From contig NC_034412.1 of the NCBI RefSeq assembly GCF_002078875.1, positions 80,059,575 through 80,123,574 of the forward strand: 64,000 nt of DNA, in the 5' to 3' direction. The translations under genes were made by a program, and so were the position numbers. This document shows, one piece after another, positions 1 through 14,754 of this stretch. A model generated the notes under the pieces. The model did not search any database, was not told the DNA's origin, and saw only the letters and a list, made by a program, of their open reading frames with translations. The first letter of the stretch is position 1. Each line of letters opens with the position of its first letter. This DNA is from Numida meleagris. Lineage: Eukaryota > Chordata > Aves > Galliformes > Numididae.

Positions 1-3000
1 CTTGCTACCAGTTTGTTGCTCTGCCAGAAGTTACTGCCCTGTAGCAGAGGTAGCAAAGCCATCCATCTGCTTGGCAACTGCTGCAATCCATACAGCGTTG
101 GAACAACTGCTGAAACTGAGGTGTGTTAAAGTGAGCACTGAGAGTATGAAAAACTGCCTGTGAAGCAAGGGTGTTTCCTCTTCTACTTCTGCGGAAAATA
201 TAGACGCAGATGCCTGCTTCTGAAATGGTAACCTTTGGCACCGGGGCAGGGTGTGTGGGTAGGCAGAAGCCTCTCACACTGCTGCAGTTTGAATCACTGA
301 AGTGACTTATGCCCCCTAAGGTGCCTGTAATTGTTCTGTGAGATGCTTTTCTCTCCCTTTGATATTACATCTTATGCTGTCTGGATCTACATAGGTGAAA
401 TAAATGAAGGAGCAGATGGACTTGCCTTATAAAAATAGCACTGGGATAATACAGCGCAGGCAAACTGACACCGAATGACCCATCTCACAGACCCACTCTT
501 AGTTTACTTTTGTAGTATCTGAGATAATGAACAAAACTAAGGACTATTTGAGCAATAACATTGCCTATTCACGCTTCATTCGTAACGATTGCCTCAGATA
601 CAAAGCAAATAAAAGCTACCAGATGCAGCAAATTCTCTTGAGCCTAAGAAAGCAAAACTGTAATGTTGCAAATGTAAATGCTGGCATTGCAGCTTAATAC
701 ACATATAAACCGAGCGATCTATATTGTGCGATCATCATTTTTTAAGAAAGGCTGGAGCCCAGAGACTACCAAATGTTCTCATCTGCAGTGTATCAGCAGT
801 TCTCAGTCTTCAGCTGCTGTATAGATAATAATTCTAATTGAAGAATCATTACGCGAATCCATATGTGAGTGAGAGATGGGCTATAGCCTTTTGTTCATGA
901 TGCCTTAAAAATTGAGTTGCCGTTTTCACTTTTTGTAAAGGGTAATTAGATTGCCTCATTTTTTAAAATGCAACATTTTAATCAACCTGGCTTGGCAGCG
1001 TTTGGAATCTGAAGGAAAAATAATCAATGTAACTGACAATTTTTTTAAACAATAGCTATTTAAAGGCTTGAATGGTTACAAAGTGACTTTCCTCAGAGAG
1101 AACCTTTGTTCAAATGGCTTTAATTTTGAAACGAGTGCTTGAAAAATTGTGCTGTATGTGCTCTGCAATAATAGTTTTTCATGTATTACACTTTTTTCCC
1201 TCAAACATAATGACATTTTAGTGGTTTAATAATGCTATTTAAAAATTATAGTTAAAAGGGCATTTGCTCTGTCAGAGTTACTCATCAAGCATCAGTCATA
1301 TCAAATTACCAGTAATAGATTTATCTTGATGGACCAGCTCCAGTGTTTTGGACCAGTTTCACTATAACTGGACCAAGTTTGCATTACTCCTTTTCGGGTC
1401 CTAAAGTCAAGTTCACAGACAAAGAGTGGGTTGATAATTCTATCTGCTGCTGAACGGGAGACTTGAGGCTGAAATCAAAGCTGATCCAGTTCAGGAGCTG
1501 AATTGCTTTCTAAATGTGGATGGTGAAACTTAATTTGCCTTTAGATCCAGCCTGAGTCCGCTATAGCAGAATTCTAACTGCTTTTGTCTCTTTAACCTAA
1601 CATGAATAGAGGGAGTAGAGCAGTTTCACCTGGGTGCTGTCTCTCCTATTGCTCTGTCTTAAAGAGCTTCAAACATTGGGCTGCCATCTTACACATTGTT
1701 ACTTCTGGTCTCTTGGTTGTTGAGGTGGGCAGTTGGTCTTGCACAAACATTGCAGGAAAATAGGTGGATGCATTAATTATTCTGTCTCTCGGCATCCCAA
1801 GTAGGAACACCAAATTACTGGGAATTCAGGACAAGCATGTAGTGTTTCTACAGATCCATTCTTTCCAAAAGCTGCTTCTTGGGTGCATCTCTTGCGGCTG
1901 AAAGGTGCAGGAAGAGCACATGGCTAAGATACAAGTAGAAGGAGCAACGCCTCCAGCATTTTGGAGGTTTCTAGATTGGTTGTGTTTGGGTTTTGCTATG
2001 CAGGAAGTTCTTCATGCCGTGTCAGCTCTTTTAAAATGTTTGCAGGTATTCTCATCCCTTACCTAAATGGCTTCGTACTGGGACTCAAATGCAGTGGCAA
2101 GATCTGGCTGCAGAAAGAGAAAGGATGGGGTGCCCAAGCAGAGGAAGGCATTCCACTTATTTTGATACTGGACTGCCCAGCAGGTGTGGCATGTAAAACG
2201 AGTCTGCAGACCAAATACTGTTGAGCAAGTTGTTCATGCTGTAACTTTTGTTTTTTGTAGTCTTAGGAACTATGGGTGGAAAGTACACTTAGTTTGGTTC
2301 TGTAATACGTCAGACAAGGAATGCAGCTGACGAGGAAAGAAGAATCTGTCCAACAGAACTGAAGAGACGCATCAAAACGCAGCTCTCATTTTACGCCCTC
2401 CTTATAATATTAGCCATTTCTATTACTTGGGCATCTTCCTTTGAAAGACCCTTCTCCCCTTACCCTATTTTTGTCTGTTTTTTTTAGCAGACTTTGTTGT
2501 ACTGCTGCATAAGAAAAATGTACTGCCTACCAGTGCGTGGCTATCCCCATTGATGCAGAACTTCACAGGCATGAGAGGGCAGCAGGTGTGAGCGCACACA
2601 CTGCTGGCTTCTTTCTGTTTGAGGGCTTTTAAGCAGAAAGTGGATACAAAGATATTTGTTAAAAATGATATAGCTGGTGCTATTAAAATTCGAGCTCATG
2701 TTCCAGGCAGATGGCACAAGCTGTCACGCTCTGGCTGTTTGTTCTTATTTTTTTAACAATCAGCCCAGTGTTAACTATGTGTTCTGTACCAGGGCAGCAC
2801 CTCCAGCTGCAGGAAGATGCGCAGCATATCCCTCCCTGGCAGCAGATGTTCTGGCTGGGCCCCTCGCAGCTCCTCGGCCCTCTCTGAGTCTTGCACTTCA
2901 GCCTCCTTTGCTCTGAGGCCTCCCTGAAGTGACATGTTTCTCGGTGACAAGGAGGCAGCGGTGTCTGCTGATGGTCTTCACATCTACATGCACCTTTCAG

Positions 3001-6000
3001 AGTGCCCTGTGGAGCCCTCACACAGTGATTTGTGGCCCAGTGTGCACCAAGCAGGTGAGGAAGTTTTGTTTTCACCCTGAGGTTGGCAGGACAATGCTAC
3101 CTCATTGCTTGAATGCTGCTGTCAGCAACAAAAGCTGGGTACGCTGTGGGGAGTGCAATATCACGGCTTCCTCAGCAAGACCATAAGGGCCACGTGGGTT
3201 TGCTAAGGGGAGGAGTGGGGTGGGGGTGTTCTTCCCCCATGTCTGCAGTGACGACGTGCTTCATGCCCTGAATACTGAAATATCACTGCAGCTGCCAGGC
3301 AGGGAAGGCATGGTGGCACCCAAAGGTGGGAGTTAGGCAGAGGGGAGCTGTGCTGCCAGCTTGAAGCTGCCTGGTCTGCTGATCCCAGAGAGATCTGCGA
3401 TTTCTTCTGTAGGTGCAGCAGCTCTGCAGTGCTCACAGGAAGAAGAAAAGATCAGACAAGTGTGTTTTTGTCGTGGAAGCAAGTTGCTGTGACTCAGTGC
3501 TCCCGGGGCACTGCTGAGCTCAGCTAAAATAAGCTGTGTGCATTTAGTTCCTAAAACTGCATTTCTGAGGCTCCTTTCACATCCTTCTTGCAAGAGCATT
3601 TGCAGACCCTCATTTTCCCCTACCGTGCACTTTCTGCAGATTTGCACATCTGTGCAAATGGTGCTAAGACTCAGCCTTTTTGACATGATAGCATTTAGCA
3701 TATATGCTGCATCTCCTTGGCACAAGCGTTGGAGGCCGTGGCAGGGGCGAGGCAGCAGGGAATCAGCCAGTTGTTTGCAGCCTTCTCCGCAGGCCTCAGG
3801 TCAGAGCTCTTCTCCTTGCCCCCAGCACTCTGCCATCAGCAGCTGTTAGCCGTGTTAGCGCATCGCGCTTTTTCCCCTCGAGGCCGAGCACATTATCTCT
3901 GCAACACTCCAGCACCTTGCTGGGAACACGCCACCGTTCTGCTTTCGAAGTGTTTTGTTAATGCCAGTGACCTTGACGGTGTGACCACAACACCTGCTTC
4001 ACCTGATAAGATCATTAATTTTTCTCTGCAGCCTTTGTGTTGAGTGTAAGCAAATCTTCATTTGTACCTGGAAAACGTTGCCCAAACACCAGCTTCCTGA
4101 GCACTGACCTGCATCTCCCTGTATTTTTTAAGGCATGAAGTAGCCAATTAGAAGAAATCCCTTCAATGGAAGTAGGGTGAAGGCGAGCCCCCGGCTAGCT
4201 GCGGTGGAGCAGGATGCGGGCAGCAGTGGCTGTCCCTGCGCTGCGGCGGCAGCTGCCTGTCACCCAGCATGACAGCGGCCAGCTGATCCATACCCTCCCT
4301 GAGCCGCAGAGATAAGCCACGCACACACAATAAGTGCACTCCCAAAATAAACACATTGAGAAAAGCAGGGTCTTTTTGATGATAAATGCTCCCAACCTGC
4401 TAGCAGCTCTCTGTTAGTTCACCAGCTTGCTGCCATTCTGTATGCCTGCATCCTCCATCTGTCGGGGTGGGACCGTCCCAGGGCACGCAGGCTGTGCTGT
4501 CCAGGCCCTCTGCTGCCATGACATGGTGCCGCGCCTCTCCGTGTGGTGTTGGTCAGGGTCACTGGCAAATGGCTGCAATGGCTCCAGGACTCAGTGTGAG
4601 TGGAAGAGCGGTAACCCCGGAGTGCTGTGAAGGGGGTCGTGCTCGTTCAGGCCTCACCCCAGGCCCATGTGCAGCAGGACTCCAGGGCTGACACATTTGT
4701 TTTTGATTTATTGATCAGGCATAAATGTATTAAATGATAAAGTAGCTCCAGCTTCCTTCTCCCATTCTGTTCTTCTACCATGGCAGTGCTGATCTTCTCT
4801 GCGTGCATCAGGCAGTCATGAGGCTCTTCTCTCCCTTCCTCATCCTTACTTTGGGTGGATGTCCTGCTCCACGGCCCCTGATCATAGCCTTCCCTGCTCT
4901 CCTGTCACACTGGGGCTGAGGCTGCTGCTGCTCTGCCCTACTCTACAGCCGCAAACACTGTCTTTAAGAGTCTCATTGCCTCAATAAAAACACGGTGGTG
5001 TAAGCACTGTGTCCTGGAAGTGCAGGGGATGACGGTACCTCAGAAGATCGATCATGTCACTGGTGTAGGGCAAGAGCACGTGCACGGAAAGGGAACATCA
5101 CAGCCTGCAGGACCGGGCATGGGACAGGCAGCCCCAGCCACGCTGTCCCTGTGCTGTGTCACTTCTGGGTGCGAGGTGCAGATTGCTTCAACTCTCCCTT
5201 TTTGAGCTTTTTGAGCTGTTTGCTATTTAGACAAGGATAAATATACTTTTGTCTGGATAAGGTTTGCCATAGGATTCACAAGACCAAATGCCACGTTATG
5301 GCAGATACAGGGACAAAATCAGCAGCTCCCATTTTCTAGGCTGGTGTTTTTGACCAGCTGGCCTCTTTGATAATTTCAAAGGGCCTTGGATAAAAGGAGC
5401 TTAGAAAATATAAAGGCCTCTGATTTCCTTCCAGAGACATTGCGCGGGAGCAGGGAAGAAACACTTAACCATCAGCATTTCTGTCGTTCTCAGGTTACGG
5501 CCATAAAATTCCAGTTTTCAGGCCTGTCAGCAGATATTTTTCTTAAGTATTTGAAGTACCTCAGCAGTGTTATTTACATAGCCTCTTGTGCACTGGCAAT
5601 CCCGCCTTTGAAGTCCACGGTTTTAGGAAAGTTGCTTACAAACAACTTATCCACGTGCAATGAAAGTCTGTTCATATTATAAAACACATTTTAAGCTGTT
5701 CCTTGTACCTTTTCAGAAATCAATCTAAAATAAGATTTTTACAGAGAATATTTCAGCCCTTTCAGTTAATCAGAAACCATTCATTTTCTTTCCGGTTCTA
5801 TCTCAGAGCAGATATTTCCCTTCAAAATTTAGCAGAGGGAGTGCAGAGCAGCAACATTCCCAGCATGTCTCAACAATAAAATAGAAAGAATATAAAAATA
5901 CCTAAAGTAAAAGGCAAAAAATAACAAGAAGAGTAACTTTTGAGTTATGTTTCTGAAAGAAAAATCATTATTTGTTCGATTTGAAATATTGTCTTTACCT

Positions 6001-9000
6001 AATAATGTGCCATAAAATCTCCATCACCTAAGGCACACTCAATCCAAACCTACACAAAATTTTCCATACAATTTCATATTTTCCTTGTATATTTTCAGTA
6101 CACAAATACCTTTATAAGATTCTTGTGAAATCCTGGTATGTTTAATAGCTAACAGAAATAGTAACTACATTTAGAAATGCCGAACATTTACAAACAAAGT
6201 CACTTTTTCTTTTAAGTAATAAACACATACTGCAGGGAGAGACATAAGAGATGCACTCTGTATTTTGGACAAAGCAGTGTTTGTAAATGGACTGGAACTT
6301 AGCAGGATATTGATCGCTGCCTCTTGGGCTCACCAAGCACAAGCATCTCCCAGCAGAATTGTTCCCTCTTGCTGCTGCCCTTTATTTAACTGCTTGTTAA
6401 ATGGAAGAAAGATAACAAAGGCATGAGATAAAACAGTGCTGTTTGGGAATGCCTTAGAACAAATCCAGTTACATGTTAAGAGAGCTGCAGGAGAGGGGTC
6501 TGATCCTGCAAATGATCTTTGGGGAAAGCTGATGCTCTCACGGGTGCTTGGCACAATCCTGGGCAAAGGCCTCAGGTCCTCATAGGTCTTCATCAAATCT
6601 TCCCACATCACCTTTTCCCAATAATATTGAACCCCTCTAAGCCATTCCTGATTCCTCTGAGTGAAGTTTTCTAGCTAACAGGCTAGCAACAAAAGTGGTA
6701 ATAATAATAAGAGAAGGCAAAGATGGGCAGAAGGAGCAGACAAATAATTGCATATAGCTTGTAGATTTACTATGACAGCAACTGTATTGCTCCAAGTCAG
6801 ATGTGCCATTGTAGAAACCCATTTATAGCTGGTCAGTCAACAGCTGGTAGGAAAAAGCCCCCAGAATGCTCAGTTCAACAAGTCCTAGCTTATTTCCACA
6901 CGGCTCTTGAGACCGCTGAAGCTATGATGGATGGCACCTTGCTTGAAATCTCCTTTCCCGAAAAGCACAAGACTGCCAATATTTGTAAGCTTTACTTACA
7001 CAGGTCAGCAAATATAATAGACAAATATGCAGGGCAAAATGCATTTTGATTGATTAGATCGGCTTTAGAGAGAAGGTACATGTTCGTTATTAAGGATATT
7101 TATCTTTTCATCTTTTGCACTGTGCTGCTTGTTAGAGCTGATGGAGCTTTTTGCGTGTATTTTTAAATACTGGTAAGTGTGAAAGACATAGGAAAGGCTT
7201 TTCAGTGAATTTTCTCTTACTTAACTGAAATGAGGTCAAATCTAACTCTGACCTAATCATATCTTGTTAAACTCTAATAGAATGTATTTCCCAGATACTC
7301 ACTGCATTATTGAGAATCAACCTAAACTACAGCACAAGAAGGGCAACTAAGAATCCTGTTTTTACAAATAGTTCAAGTGTTAGTTACTAAAACAAATATC
7401 ACATTAGCAATTGTTTTTTCTGTTTTATCTGCAGAAGCGTACTCAGGAATCCTCCAGGTTTTTCCGTCTAAAATCGTCGCCAATAGGTGGTGCTAACAAT
7501 TTCCAAATTCAGTACGAGTTGGTCCCCTTTGTTCCTCAAGCAAACCCTCCTGCCCTCGTCTTCCTGGCACATCTTCCTCTAAGCCTGTTCTTGATGATAT
7601 GCTATTCCCAGCAGATTAATCTAATTTTTCGTACTCCTCCTTTGCTGCTCTGACCTTTAGTCGCTCTTGCGTGCTGGTCTGTGGGTTTTCCCTGCGCTCC
7701 ATTTGGTTGCAGCCAACTGTCGAGCAGAAATTCCTGGGAATGCGATTCCCGCGCCCGGGGCTTTGGCTGCGCTCCCAAAGAACTTACCTTTGTCTTTGTT
7801 CAAAGTTCTTTGATCTTGACTGTGTTTTTCCATTCTTTCTTGAAGTGGGTCTTAATGCTGCTCCAAAGCAAATAAATCATTTTCACTCCAACTCATCTTT
7901 AATACAGCTTTTTAAAATTCTGCATTTGAAAGCAGAAGGCAAAATGTAAAGGAAGGAAAGGTCATATAAATATAAGGCAAAGTCAAATGATATAGAATAA
8001 CTGGTGGCTTCAGTCTTTTATGTTAAGCAAGGATATTCTTAAAGGTCATTGATTCAGAATTCAGACTGATAGATATTTTCTTTTTTCAGTGACTGTCGGT
8101 TTCAGAGCAATAGGCCGTTACTGCAGCCAGCAGATATCGCAGAACTAATTCTCCTGGTGTAATCCATGACATCAGGCTTGCACAAGTGGGAGAGCAAGGC
8201 TGTCCCTGCCCCACCATCAGCATGGCGAGTAGCACTGCCCAGGACCCTGTGCTGGAGCCAAGAAGTGCTGATGGCTGTGGGACCAGGGCAGGACTGCAGG
8301 AGCCACACTGGACATCAACACAGCCAGCTTCACAGCTGTGATACTCAGGGGATGTACCGGATCTGTACGTTAAGAAAACAAAGTGGAACAAAGTTTTCAT
8401 GGGGATAGAAGCAAAGAAATGTGTAGTTTCTGAATCTCCCCTGAACTGAAGTATGTCTGATCTAGAGCCTTACATCTTGGGTAGTTTTGGGCATGGGCAC
8501 CTTTTCAACTTGGGACCTACCAGAATGAGGCAACAACCAAGCAGTCTGAGAGGTGGCCACCTCGCTACTGGACCAGCTCTCTAGGTGATGCATCAGCTTT
8601 TATTTGCCCCCAACCTACCCACATTAGCTGTTACTGATCCTTCCTCCTGCTGGTGAGAAGGAAGCATCTTGTGCCTTCTCAGGTGTCCATCAAGGCAATC
8701 TGATATTTTGCTGAAGTTTCAGTGTCCTGCACCTAGACTCTGTACAGGGAGATATCACCTTCATTTCCAAGCCTTCTTTTTTTTTTCCTTTAACTGAAAG
8801 GAACAAGCAATGCTTGAACTGCAGCTTCTAACATCTGCATTACTCTAGATAAGATCTTGCTGACCCTGTAAGAGATTTCACAACAAAATAAATTATTTTG
8901 TTGCATCAATATGATTTATGAGTATTGAAATGCAGACAAGGGAAATAAATATCTAATATGAGGAAAAAATATGCTGCTTATGTATATAAATTGGAAACAT

Positions 9001-11964
9001 TGGCTTTCTTGTTATGGCTCCGAAGAAGCTGGATCAGATTAACCATATGACCCAGAATATAATGGAGTGTTTGCATTAATTTCATAGACCTCAGAAAATC
9101 AGTAAATTGGTGTCTGGAAGGGTGAAACAGCTGTCCTGAGTTTAAATTTTTATCTATCGTCTCTAGTAGGTTTTATATGTACTAATCTGCATTACACAAC
9201 TTGGTGAAGCCACCACCTTTCACTTAACACTGCAAATCCCAGTGTAAGATGTGCAAATTCACTGATGAAGCCTAATCATCTGGGAAGAGGAACTTTCCTG
9301 ATGCTTGACTAAAGATACAAGGGAAGAGAAAAACACAGTAAGTCAGATCCACCCTAAATGAGCATTACCCTGAGAAAAAGCCTGGAGAGGCAGATTTCAA
9401 ATTATGCTGTCTGGAAGGGAGTTGGTAGAAGCAAAGAAATTGCCTTTGTTTACTTAATCCCTCCAATGCCCAAAGGAATAGGGCTCAGAAATGCTGTAAC
9501 AGCATTGCATCAATTTCTCCTGAGCAGAGTAACTTGTAAGGCCTCCACATTTTTGGCCAGAAAAAGTCTTGGACTGACTGGTTTGCAGCTGCTTTAGGAT
9601 CAGTTTTTATAGGTTTTCTAACCTTATCCTTTTTTCCCCAGTTTGCTCCATTTTATCAGTCTTGTTTTGGGTTGGTACGTGTTGTCACTCCTCTGCCAGG
9701 GAGGAACAGATTAGAGGCTTTGCAGGTTGCTCTCTTGTTGATCAAGAAACCTGTGCTGTAGGAATTCATCTCTGACATTTGTTTCCTTTACCTGCACACT
9801 GTGTGTGTAGATACAGACAGAAAACAGATTTGAGAAAATCCCACGTCAAACCTAACAGCACCACATGGACCTGCCACAGCTGCCAGCAGTGTCTGAGCCT
9901 CCTTTTTGCTGTTGGTAAATCACTGGCATGTAGTGACCACTGCACATTTATTCACTTATTTAACCTTGGTAAAGATCAAAAAGAATTAAGCTTAAAATAG
10001 AGATATGCAAAAGATCCCCTAGTACTATTAAAAGTAAGATCTTTTCTACTACTGCTTAAGACAATTTTTGTCTAAAGGATTCCTGACTTGGTTGTAGGAT
10101 GTCAGCAAAAAAAAAAGACATTTTTATGTCTTTCAGTTGTTTCCCAATTTAGATGCTTTCTTGTTTTATTTCTTTGCTCTATATTAGAAGGTTCCAACTT
10201 ATTTTTCCTGTTTCCCAGCATTTCTAATGAAAACTTCAGCAATAAAAGAGCAATAAAAGATAAATTCCCACTTCAGCAGAGATTTTGTCATTTACTTTTC
10301 ATGCTTTCCTAAATCTAACCCTGCCCCAAAACCAACAAATAGCAAATTGTGATTTCAGTCAAGGAATCACAGCAGAAAGTACAGACAATAGTACCCCCAA
10401 CCTGTTCTCACATCATTAACCAAGTGGGAATAATACTTGGAATTGGATGAATAGGAATTACTTTACTGTGATTGAATACTGAATATTGCATGACTTTACC
10501 ATGAAATAGCTAAATAATTTTACAAATAATTTCATCTGTGCTATTGCATAGACTTAATGCTACCCATAAGATGTCTGTATGAACCACACACATAAGGAGG
10601 ACCAAGCGCATGTAACAAAATAAGTTTTCAAATGTCACTCTCAGACTTAAGAATCAACCACCTACACTGTGGAAATTGTTCAGTATTCCTACCTGTCATG
10701 TAAAGAAGCAGGGCAGGCTGCTCTATCAGATGGTGACAGAAACAGTGGTGCACGTGCTGCGCTCAGTGACCCTATGGAACCAGCACTGGCGGGGCCTGGG
10801 GACTCCCATCTCCCTCTGCAGATGGTTGGACTTGAGTGAGATGGAAAGATTATGTCCTTTGAAAGGCTGCCACGGCCATTTCCTTGCTTCCCTTCAACAA
10901 GGTGGAAGCTTTTGTCCAAGTGGAGCACCATTTGCTGGAGCAGGTCTGCAGGGCTTGTCCTTGGGGTGCAGGTGGGCCTTGTGCCCAAGCAAGGCAAGGC
11001 TTCACCATCCTGAACAGATCCCACAGCAGCTGTGCACGCATGAAGGAAGCTGGGATGGGCTGGTTTTCTGACCACCAGGCTTCAATATTGCACTGACTTG
11101 TACTAATGAGCCCAGAGGTCCCAAGGAGTTAAATGCAGCAGATACCATTTTTTTTTCTCTGATAGCAAGCTGGGGATCTGTGGGCAGAGTTCAGCCACGA
11201 CGCTAAAATCCCATTCAAGCAGAAATGTCACGTTATTTACTTACTAAAACAATGCTCTTATTACAAAGACATGTTAGGAGTGAAAATATGACAGCATCTA
11301 TTTTGGGTTGTCATTGATCTTTAATTTGCTGTGACCTGAAGGTTTTCTATGTAGTCAGTGCTTTTTGGCCAAAATATATGACTGCAGGGAAATGAATAAA
11401 TGAGTGCCAGAGATGTTCTTTTTTTCCTATGAAAAGACTGAAATTGCTTTGTGTAAATGTGTGGAAAATGCTGATATTTTGTTTCTATAAATACTTCGCC
11501 TCCTGCGTGCTGTATTTCATTTGTGCTGTTTCCTAGGAGTATTTGGCTTCTTATCACTTTTACGCAGGGTGCTGAATACAAATGAGCCACAGCTTACCCA
11601 GCAACCAATCTGCACAGCATTTGTGACTGTTGTGCATTTCCTGAGCAAGAGTAACTACTGAATGCAGCAGATTACCCTGTAGCCTTGCAAAACACCGAGG
11701 ATTATAAAACATGCATTTAGTGGATAAAAACACAGGGGAAAATGCTCAGACGCTCCCTGTTTCTACATACAGACGTGCATGTATATGAATATATCTGGGT
11801 GATGTGAAAAAAAAAAGCTGAAATGATCCATCATTTTTAATGAGAGTTTAAACATAGAGCAGGAAAAGAGTTCACAGTTGCATTTCTTATTCTCAGTGAT
11901 ACCACCTACAACCAGGCTCCTTGTTCATGGAGCCTATACACAGGGCTCTATTATATGGATTCAA
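1..11964. other. Intergenic region upstream of LGI2, no gene recognised
   Basis: I see no exon, RNA gene or clear transposon here. Open frames are short, many start at non-ATG codons, and they often overlap on both strands (for example around 10.68-11.08 kb), which is typical of chance in moderately GC-rich patches. Composition alternates between AT-rich blocks (0.5-1.3, 5.7-6.2, 8.8-9.1 kb) and GC-richer blocks (2.8-3.4, 4.2-5.2, 10.7-11.1 kb). In mammals the next gene on this side of LGI2 is SEPSECS, but none of its coding sequence was recognised here. Confidence 0.6.
480..1330. promoter_or_regulatory. Possible conserved noncoding element (AT-rich block)
   Basis: This is an AT-rich, non-repetitive stretch with many homeodomain-type TAAT cores, including TAATTAG at 943-949 and several between 820 and 860, and with no simple-sequence expansion. 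It looks like the noncoding elements often found around neuronal genes. This is a judgement from texture only; no conservation data were available. Confidence 0.2.
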
Positions 11965-12366
11965 ATGGTCACCAAATAATCCAGGTTGGAAGAAACCTCA
12001 GGAGGTGTCCAGTCCAACCTCTGCTCGGAGCAGCACCAGCTCTGTGCTCACACCAGGTTGCTCAGGGCTTGATACCGTCATTTCTTGAGCTCCCCCAAGG
12101 ATGGGGATCACGCAGCCTCTCAGTGCTGTCCCACCACATGCTGCCCTCCTGGGAAAGCCTTTCTCCATATACCCAGTCTGAACCTCTCTTGTTTCACCAC
12201 TTGTGGTCTCTCACACTCCCATTATGCAGCTAGGTGCGCAAAGAGCCTGGCTCTGTCTCCTTGATGGCCTCACTGCAGATGCTGGAGGACTGTTGTAGGT
12301 GCTCCCAAAGCCACCTCTCCCTCAGGCTGAATGAGCCCAGCTCCTCATGCTCCTCTTATAGGCAAG
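11965..12366 (-). repeat. CR1 LINE fragment, antisense
   Basis: On the + strand the block reads as the reverse complement of a CR1 3' region. It opens with the 'ccaggttggaagaaacctcagg...ccagtccaacc' signature and passes through the 'caccaggttgctcagggctt' segment to a 'caggctgaatgagcccagctcc' segment. The 3' end therefore lies at the left and the element is on the - strand. It is 5'-truncated and diverged, as most CR1 copies are. The wording differs from the copy at 40985-41400, so it belongs to another subfamily. Confidence 0.85.
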
Positions 12367-14754
12367 CCTATAGCACAGTGAACTGAGTGCCTGCTGTGTG
12401 AAAACATGCATAGAAAGCCATGGAGGAGCCACCTCCCACCCTGGTGTTCTCCAGGTGGAAAGGCAAGCAGGGGGCCAGTCAGCCATGAGCAACCCCCTCT
12501 GCAGATAGCTGCTTCGTGAAGAGAGAGCTGGTGAGGGGACAGAACTATCTACAGGTACTCCACTGTATAAATGCTGTGGTGGAAACTGAGCTCTTCAGAT
12601 ACAGAACCAAGCAGGACTTGACGAGGCCCCTTGGCCTTCTGGCAGCACTGCCTCGTCACACTTCCAGCAGCATTTAGCATATCCAGGCTCCACAAGAGAA
12701 GTTAGGAGTCCAGTCCTGGATTGTTCTGTCTGACCTCCCTCGCTATGAAAATGGATTTTAACTTAAATGAAATTCAAAAAATGTCAGTAGCACTTTCTAG
12801 CAAACGTAAAGCTATGCCAGATTAAGCCTGACTACTTCGAATAAAGCTGGTTTTTACAACCCACAAGCTAGGTAATGTCTGTTCTGTGACAGACCTAATC
12901 TTTAGCTTTGTCTCAAATGTGCAGAAGCCAAGATAATTTGGGGTCATTTTCAGTGAAACTGGGAATGCGGAGAATTGGTGCTCTTCTGAAGCAGTTCAGT
13001 GCACATGGAATCAATAAGCAAAATTGGGGTGAAGTGGTCAGGGAACTGCAGTTGATCAAATGGCATTAAAATTTATTAGCTGATTGTACAATTTCTCACT
13101 AAGCAGGTATATAAAAGATGAAGACTTTATCTTCACAGTGTCATGCCATGATTCCCACAAAGGCTGCTGTCCTTCTCCCACAGCCTCCCTGTCTCTGCCT
13201 GTTTTTTCCATGGGTTATCTGAATTATGAGTTATCTAAGGATTTATTTTCAAATGCCTGTGGCTTTGAGAGACGGCAGGTTACCTGAGCCTTGGCCATCC
13301 ATAAAAAAAGCAACACGGTAATTCTGTCTCATTGATTTCAAAGGGCATAATCCACCTACAAATGCTTCACTTTTTCTATAGCAAACGCTATAGATATTCT
13401 GTCCTTGAGAATAAAAAGGATGACTTTGCTCTCATTTACAAGTCTAATTTAGAATTTTTGTTACTGAGTTCAAGGTGGAGAGAGAAAAATGGAAATTACT
13501 GGTTCATTATTTGGGGGTAGTGGTCAAACACCAACTGAAATCTGGTCATCCTGTAAATATACAAATCTCTACCATCCTTTTATTCTTTTATCCAGCACCA
13601 TTAAGAAATGAGACTTCTGTTACTGCATTGCCTGCTTGCATCTGAGTCTACTTGCCAGAACTCCTGGATAACTGCTGATAACTTTTGAATGTTTTGAGAA
13701 AAGGACAGAGGACACAGAGATCCTGAGTTCCCCCCAACAGCAGTGGGAAGAAGAGATGCCATCAGTCCCAGCTGAGGGGTAGGCAGGGAGCAAGAACCAT
13801 GATGCTGGCCCTGATAATGAAGGCATTTTCTGCAGAAGGACTATTGCCAGATAAGCCCATAACTGAGGCTAACAGGGAGCCCCAGCTTGCTCTGCTTGCT
13901 CCTGTTCCCCACACCATGTCTTTCCCAGGGCTGGGGGTTTGGAGCCACGGTGAACCCATGTTTAGGGGCCTCTTGGAGCACATGCAAGTAAGGGCAATGC
14001 GTGTGACTGAATGCGCTTCCTCCGGCAGTGTGCATTGTGAGTACCAACCTCCATATGCAGCACGCAGCTTACACCTGGGGTAAGAGCCTGGGGAGGAGAG
14101 CGGGGTGCCGCTGCAGGAAACTTACAGCTCTCCCAGTGCAGGATGTGGCAAGGTGCAGTTTTGTTTGTTTCCTGAGGAATTTTTAAAACAGTTTATGAAA
14201 GCATACTTTGTAGTGCTGCATTTCAGCAAAGAAAACTGCTTTTGTGCTTCTTTAAAAGCCAACTGCAGGAACATAGCAGGTGCATGATCTGGAACAGATA
14301 CCTGCAGAAGGCAAAAGCAAAGGACATTTAATCCTGACCAAGCAGAGCAAACATTTGGTACGAAAGCTGGAGAATGTTCAAGAGAATAATAATGTACTCT
14401 GCATGTTGCAGTGCATCTCCTCTAGCAGTTGGACTCCAAAAAGGTCACATCAGCCACGAATGAAGAAAGAAAGGAAAACACTCAGCAAGATGAATATTGC
14501 TCAGAGCATTAATTTTCCCATACTTCCTCCACAGCAGGGTCACAAGCAATTAAGAGTCCTCATAGCAGGAGCACTTTTACTGACATACTTTCCTCTTACT
14601 TGAAGTTTTTTCAGATCTCTTACTTTGGACAGGTGGTCGATGGTGATCCAACAAAACTCATTTCTCTTTGCCAGTTAACCTAGAAATTACATTTTCTTAG
14701 ACAGAAAGTTGGATTCTTTCCTTTTACACTTCTTGCTTTGTATGAGGTGAGCCT
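12367..14754. other. Intergenic, no gene recognised
   Basis: I see no gene or recognised repeat. The part from 12.37 to 12.75 kb is GC-richer and could be an older unrecognised repeat extending from the CR1 beside it. The rest is unique-looking sequence of mixed composition. Confidence 0.5.

Noticed and set aside
10676..11075. Overlapping open frames of about 130 codons on both strands
   Set aside because: Both strands are open in the same GC-richer patch, the frames match no known domain, and no splice or promoter context supports either.
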